A DNA stretch of 64,000 nt from Rubrivivax sp. (GTDB taxonomy: Bacteria; Pseudomonadota; Gammaproteobacteria; Burkholderiales; Burkholderiaceae_C). This document shows positions 61,648 through 64,000 of this stretch, piece after piece. Made by a program: the position numbers and the translations under genes. The notes below the pieces were generated by a model, which was given only the letters and a program-made list of their open reading frames with translations, did not search any database and had not been told where the DNA came from. Position 1 is the first letter of the stretch, and every line of letters begins with the position of its first letter. Where the stretch lies: the NCBI GenBank assembly GCA_027487905.1, contig JAIYCR010000081.1, forward strand, positions 19,584 to 83,583, read 5' to 3'.

Positions 61648-62766
61648 ATGTCGATTTCCCCGCAGGCGCTGCAGATCCACGCCGGCCCCAAGGCCATCGC
61701 CCGGCTGCGGCAATCGCCGCTCCTGCCGGGCGACATCGCGGCCATTCCGGCGGCGGCCGGCGGCGCCAAGGGGCTGGTGCTCAACCCGCTGGACCGCCAC
61801 CTCTTCGGCAACTTCCTGGGGCCGCAGGCGAAGCTGAGGCCCGCGGTGCACCTCATCGGCGCGTCCATCGGTGCCTGGCGCATGGCCATTGCCTGCCGGC
61901 CCGACCCACAGGCAGGCTTCGCCCTGCTGGCCGACGACTACATCGGCCAGCGCTACCAGCACCGACCGGGCCGCGCACCGCCGGCCCGGCATGTGAGCGA
62001 GGTCTTCGGCGCCCGGCTGTCCGAGCGCTTCGGCGGCAGCGAACACGAGGTGCTGTCGCATCCGAGCTTCCGCCTGCACGTGGTCGTCGCCCGCGGGCGC
62101 CACCTGCTGCGCCGCGACGGCCAGGCCGGCTCGCGCCTGACCACGCCGCTGGGCTACCTGGGCGCCTTCGCGGCCAACGCGGTGCACCGGCGGGCCCTGG
62201 GCTTGTGGCTGGAGCGGGTCGTGCTGTCCGATGCCCGCACGCCCTTGCCCCTGCCGCTGGACGACTACCCCACCCGCCGGGTGGCGCTCACGCCCGAAAA
62301 CCTGCAGCCGGCGCTGCTGGCCAGCTGCTCCATTCCCTTCTGGCTCGAATCGGTGCGGCACATCCCCGGCCTGCCGCCCGGGGCCTGCTGGGACGGCGGC
62401 CTGACCGACTACCACCTGCACTGGCCCTGGGCCCGGCTGGGGCACGGCGACGGCGACGGCCTGGTGCTGTACCCGCACTTCCAGCCCCAGGTGGTGCCCG
62501 GCTGGCTGGACAAGCCCTTCAAGCGCCGCCACCGCGCCACGCCGGCGCTGGACAACCTGGTCGTGCTGTCGCCCCGGCCGCAGTGGATCGCCGGCCTCCC
62601 GCACGGGAAGATGCCCGACCGATCCGATTTCAAGAACTATGGCGACGACCATGGCCGGCGCCAGGCCGACTGGCGACGCGCCGTCGGCGAGGCCGAGCGC
62701 CTGGCCGACGAGTTCTGCGCCTGGACCGAAGGCCGGCTGGCCATCCCGGTGCAGCCGCTGCCTTGA
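61648..62766 (+). CDS. Patatin-like phospholipase family protein
   Basis: A 372-residue patatin-like acyl hydrolase. The oxyanion loop is GGAKG (about residues 38-42), the nucleophile elbow GASIGAW has Ser73, and the catalytic aspartate is in WDGGLTDYH (Asp249), completing the Ser-Asp dyad. No signal peptide is seen, so it acts inside the cell. The substrate is a lipid acyl ester, not further defined. It ends 286 bp before thrS, with the thrS leader between. Confidence 0.88.
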   Translation: MSISPQALQIHAGPKAIARLRQSPLLPGDIAAIPAAAGGAKGLVLNPLDRHLFGNFLGPQAKLRPAVHLIGASIGAWRMAIACRPDPQAGFALLADDYIGQRYQHRPGRAPPARHVSEVFGARLSERFGGSEHEVLSHPSFRLHVVVARGRHLLRRDGQAGSRLTTPLGYLGAFAANAVHRRALGLWLERVVLSDARTPLPLPLDDYPTRRVALTPENLQPALLASCSIPFWLESVRHIPGLPPGACWDGGLTDYHLHWPWARLGHGDGDGLVLYPHFQPQVVPGWLDKPFKRRHRATPALDNLVVLSPRPQWIAGLPHGKMPDRSDFKNYGDDHGRRQADWRRAVGEAERLADEFCAWTEGRLAIPVQPLP

Positions 62767-62779
62767 CCGGGCCGGGATA

Positions 62780-62789
62780 AACTCGAGTT
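62780..62789. repeat. 10-bp palindrome AACTCGAGTT upstream of the thrS leader
   Basis: A perfect 10-bp inverted repeat lies 29 bp before the leader ATG. It may be an operator or a chance palindrome; no known consensus is assigned. Confidence 0.4.
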
Positions 62790-62817
62790 GTCCTGATACC
62801 CGACCGGAAGGCAAGAC

Positions 62818-62880
62818 ATGCAGGCCATGACCACGCGAACTCGACGCAGCCCCGCACGGGTCGAGCGAGCCGCCGCATGA
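62818..62880 (+). CDS. Putative thrS leader peptide
   Basis: A 20-codon open frame [20 protein letters not shown] with GGAAGG a few bases upstream of the ATG. Threonine codons ACC, ACG and ACT fall within four positions, and several CGA/CGC arginine codons follow. It ends 28 bp before an intrinsic terminator and 172 bp before thrS. That layout fits a ribosome-mediated attenuator in which slow decoding of Thr codons would favour readthrough. A 6-bp stem CTCGAC/GTCGAG (62840-62845 with 62860-62865) overlaps the frame and could be the alternative structure. Confidence 0.6.
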   Translation: MQAMTTRTRRSPARVERAAA

Positions 62881-62908
62881 CCCGCTGAGCGTTCCAGCCC
62901 TCCAGAAC

Positions 62909-62935
62909 AGCGCGGCCACGGTCCGCGCTTTTTTT
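62909..62935 (+). terminator. Intrinsic terminator between leader and thrS
   Basis: AGCGCGG pairs with CCGCGCT (7 bp, plus inner CC/GG) around a small loop and is followed by seven T residues (62929-62935). It is the only strong hairpin plus T-tract noticed in the window. It lies after the leader peptide and before the thrS ATG, so it may control thrS as an attenuator or simply end the patatin transcript. Confidence 0.85.
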
Positions 62936-63052
62936 CGTCCCGACCGATTCACGCCCGACGCCCGGCGCCCGCCGCATGCCGCAATGCCCGGCACCCCCGC
63001 AGCCCCCGACCCGCCGCGCCCCGCTCCCGGTTTCCCACTGAAAGCCCTCACC

Positions 63053-64000
63053 ATGGTCTCCATCCAGCTTCCCGACGGTTCCCGGCGCGCCTTTCCCGGC
63101 CCCGTCACCGTGGCCGAGGTGGCCGCCTCCATCGGCCCGGGCCTGGCCAAGGCAGCGCTTGCCGGCAAGGTGGGGCAGGGCGACGACGCCCGGCTGGTGG
63201 ACACCGGCCTGCGCCTGGAGCAGGACACGACGCTGGCCATCGTCACCGACAAGGATCCGGAGGCGCTCGAGCTCATCCGGCACAGCACCGCCCACCTGCT
63301 CGCCCATGCGGTCAAGGAGCTCTTCCCCGAGGCCCAGGTCACCATCGGCCCGGTCATCGAGAACGGCTTCTTCTACGACTTCTCCTATCACCGCCCGTTC
63401 ACGCCCGATGACCTCGCCGCCATCGAGAAGCGCATGGGCGAACTGGCCGCGAAGAACGAAGCCGTGCAGCGGCGCGTGCTGCCGCGCGACGAGGCCGTGG
63501 CCCACTTCAAGGCCCAGGGCGAGCACTACAAGGCCGAGATCATCGGCAGCATTCCGGCCGGCGAGGACGTGAGCCTGTACCGCCAGGGCAGCTTCGAGGA
63601 CCTGTGCCGCGGGCCCCACGTGCCGTCCACCGGGCGTCTGAAGCACTTCAAGCTGATGAAGCTGGCCGGCGCCTACTGGCGCGGCGACCACCGCAACGAG
63701 ATGCTGCAGCGCATCTACGGCACCGCCTGGGCCACCAAGGAGGACCTGCAGGCGCACCTGCGCCGCATCGAGGAAGCCGAGAGGCGCGACCACCGCCGGC
63801 TCGGCCGCGAGCTCGATCTCTTCCACCTGGACGAGCACGCGCCCGGGCTGGTGTTCTGGCACCCCAAGGGCTGGACGGTGTGGCAGGAGGTGGAGCAGTA
63901 CATGCGCCGCGTCTACCGCGACAACGGCTACCAGGAGGTCAAGGGCCCGCAGATCCTCGACCAGGGCCTGTGGGAGAAGACCGGCCACTGGCAGAAGTAC
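63053..64000 (+). CDS. thrS: Threonyl-tRNA synthetase, N-terminal part (runs off window)
   Basis: The first 316 residues of ThrS, which charges tRNA-Thr. The TGS domain spans about residues 1-62 ([17 protein letters not shown]). The editing domain has the zinc-like motif [11 protein letters not shown] (His77, His81) and later LCRGPH. The class II catalytic core begins near residue 245 ([25 protein letters not shown]). The ATG at 63053 gives the standard N-terminus. The frame is open to the right edge, so the C-terminal half and any infC downstream are outside. Confidence 0.95.
   Translation, partial: MVSIQLPDGSRRAFPGPVTVAEVAASIGPGLAKAALAGKVGQGDDARLVDTGLRLEQDTTLAIVTDKDPEALELIRHSTAHLLAHAVKELFPEAQVTIGPVIENGFFYDFSYHRPFTPDDLAAIEKRMGELAAKNEAVQRRVLPRDEAVAHFKAQGEHYKAEIIGSIPAGEDVSLYRQGSFEDLCRGPHVPSTGRLKHFKLMKLAGAYWRGDHRNEMLQRIYGTAWATKEDLQAHLRRIEEAERRDHRRLGRELDLFHLDEHAPGLVFWHPKGWTVWQEVEQYMRRVYRDNGYQEVKGPQILDQGLWEKTGHWQKY

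Noticed and set aside
61531..63357. Minus-strand open frame crossing the patatin gene and thrS start
   Set aside because: It would bury the thrS leader, terminator and TGS domain; its translation is Gln/Gly/Val-rich without motifs.

Overview
The window is about 64 kb of very GC-rich, gene-dense bacterial chromosome. Gene content (opgG/opgH, thrS with an upstream leader, tex, lplT, DUF4197, DUF3455 and DUF4331 proteins, TIGR03862 flavoprotein) and the strong G/C third-position bias fit a betaproteobacterium of the order Burkholderiales, probably near the Rubrivivax/Leptothrix/Roseateles group. The placement is an inference from protein character; no rRNA, tRNA, CRISPR array, transposase or integrase was recognised.

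Layout. 1-3.3 kb: end of an upstream gene, an SDR oxidoreductase, an ICMT-like membrane methyltransferase, cysK, a TerB-like protein and a small hypothetical. 3.5-21.9 kb, all on the minus strand: sixteen tightly packed genes, most of them overlapping or nearly so, read from apbE at the right to an AgmX/PglI-type protein at the left. This set combines a flavin/haem/thiol module (ApbE, HzsA-related tri-haem-motif protein, CX4CH lipoprotein, TlpA, DUF4266 lipoprotein, DUF3570 barrel), two outer-membrane beta-barrels, two large TPR proteins and an ExbB/ExbD/ExbD/AgmX motor. It looks like one proton-driven, envelope-spanning machine and is the most interesting part of the window. 22-25.7 kb: a PAS-GGDEF protein, wrbA, DUF4197 and cytidine deaminase. 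25.8-32.8 kb: a TonB-dependent receptor with a 5'-nucleotidase family protein and a PhoD phosphatase, suggesting use of phosphorylated compounds.

32.9-40.5 kb is a lipid-flavoured group: phosphatidylserine decarboxylase head-to-head with a membrane-anchored class III aminotransferase, a possible Mpo1-like membrane protein, a GT4 glycosyltransferase, LplT and UDP-glucose 6-dehydrogenase. 40.6-47.5 kb: gamma-glutamyltransferase, a flavoprotein, Tex and a DUF3455 protein, with a 363-bp repeat-rich gap before the flavoprotein. 47.7-53.9 kb: a probable nickel/cobalt uptake locus (HupE/UreJ, a second membrane protein, two DUF4198 proteins and a TonB-dependent receptor), with a 13-copy GCAC tract upstream of the receptor. 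54.0-57.4 kb: an ECF sigma factor, anti-sigma factor, DUF4331 protein and small lipoprotein. 57.5-61.5 kb: opgH and opgG for periplasmic glucans. 61.6-64 kb: a patatin-like lipase, then a short Thr-rich leader peptide, an intrinsic terminator and the 5' part of thrS, which runs off the window.

The DNA is so GC-rich that long open frames lie opposite almost every gene. Genes were chosen by recognisable protein features, by overlap and spacing with neighbours, and by start-site context. Start positions are uncertain where stated.
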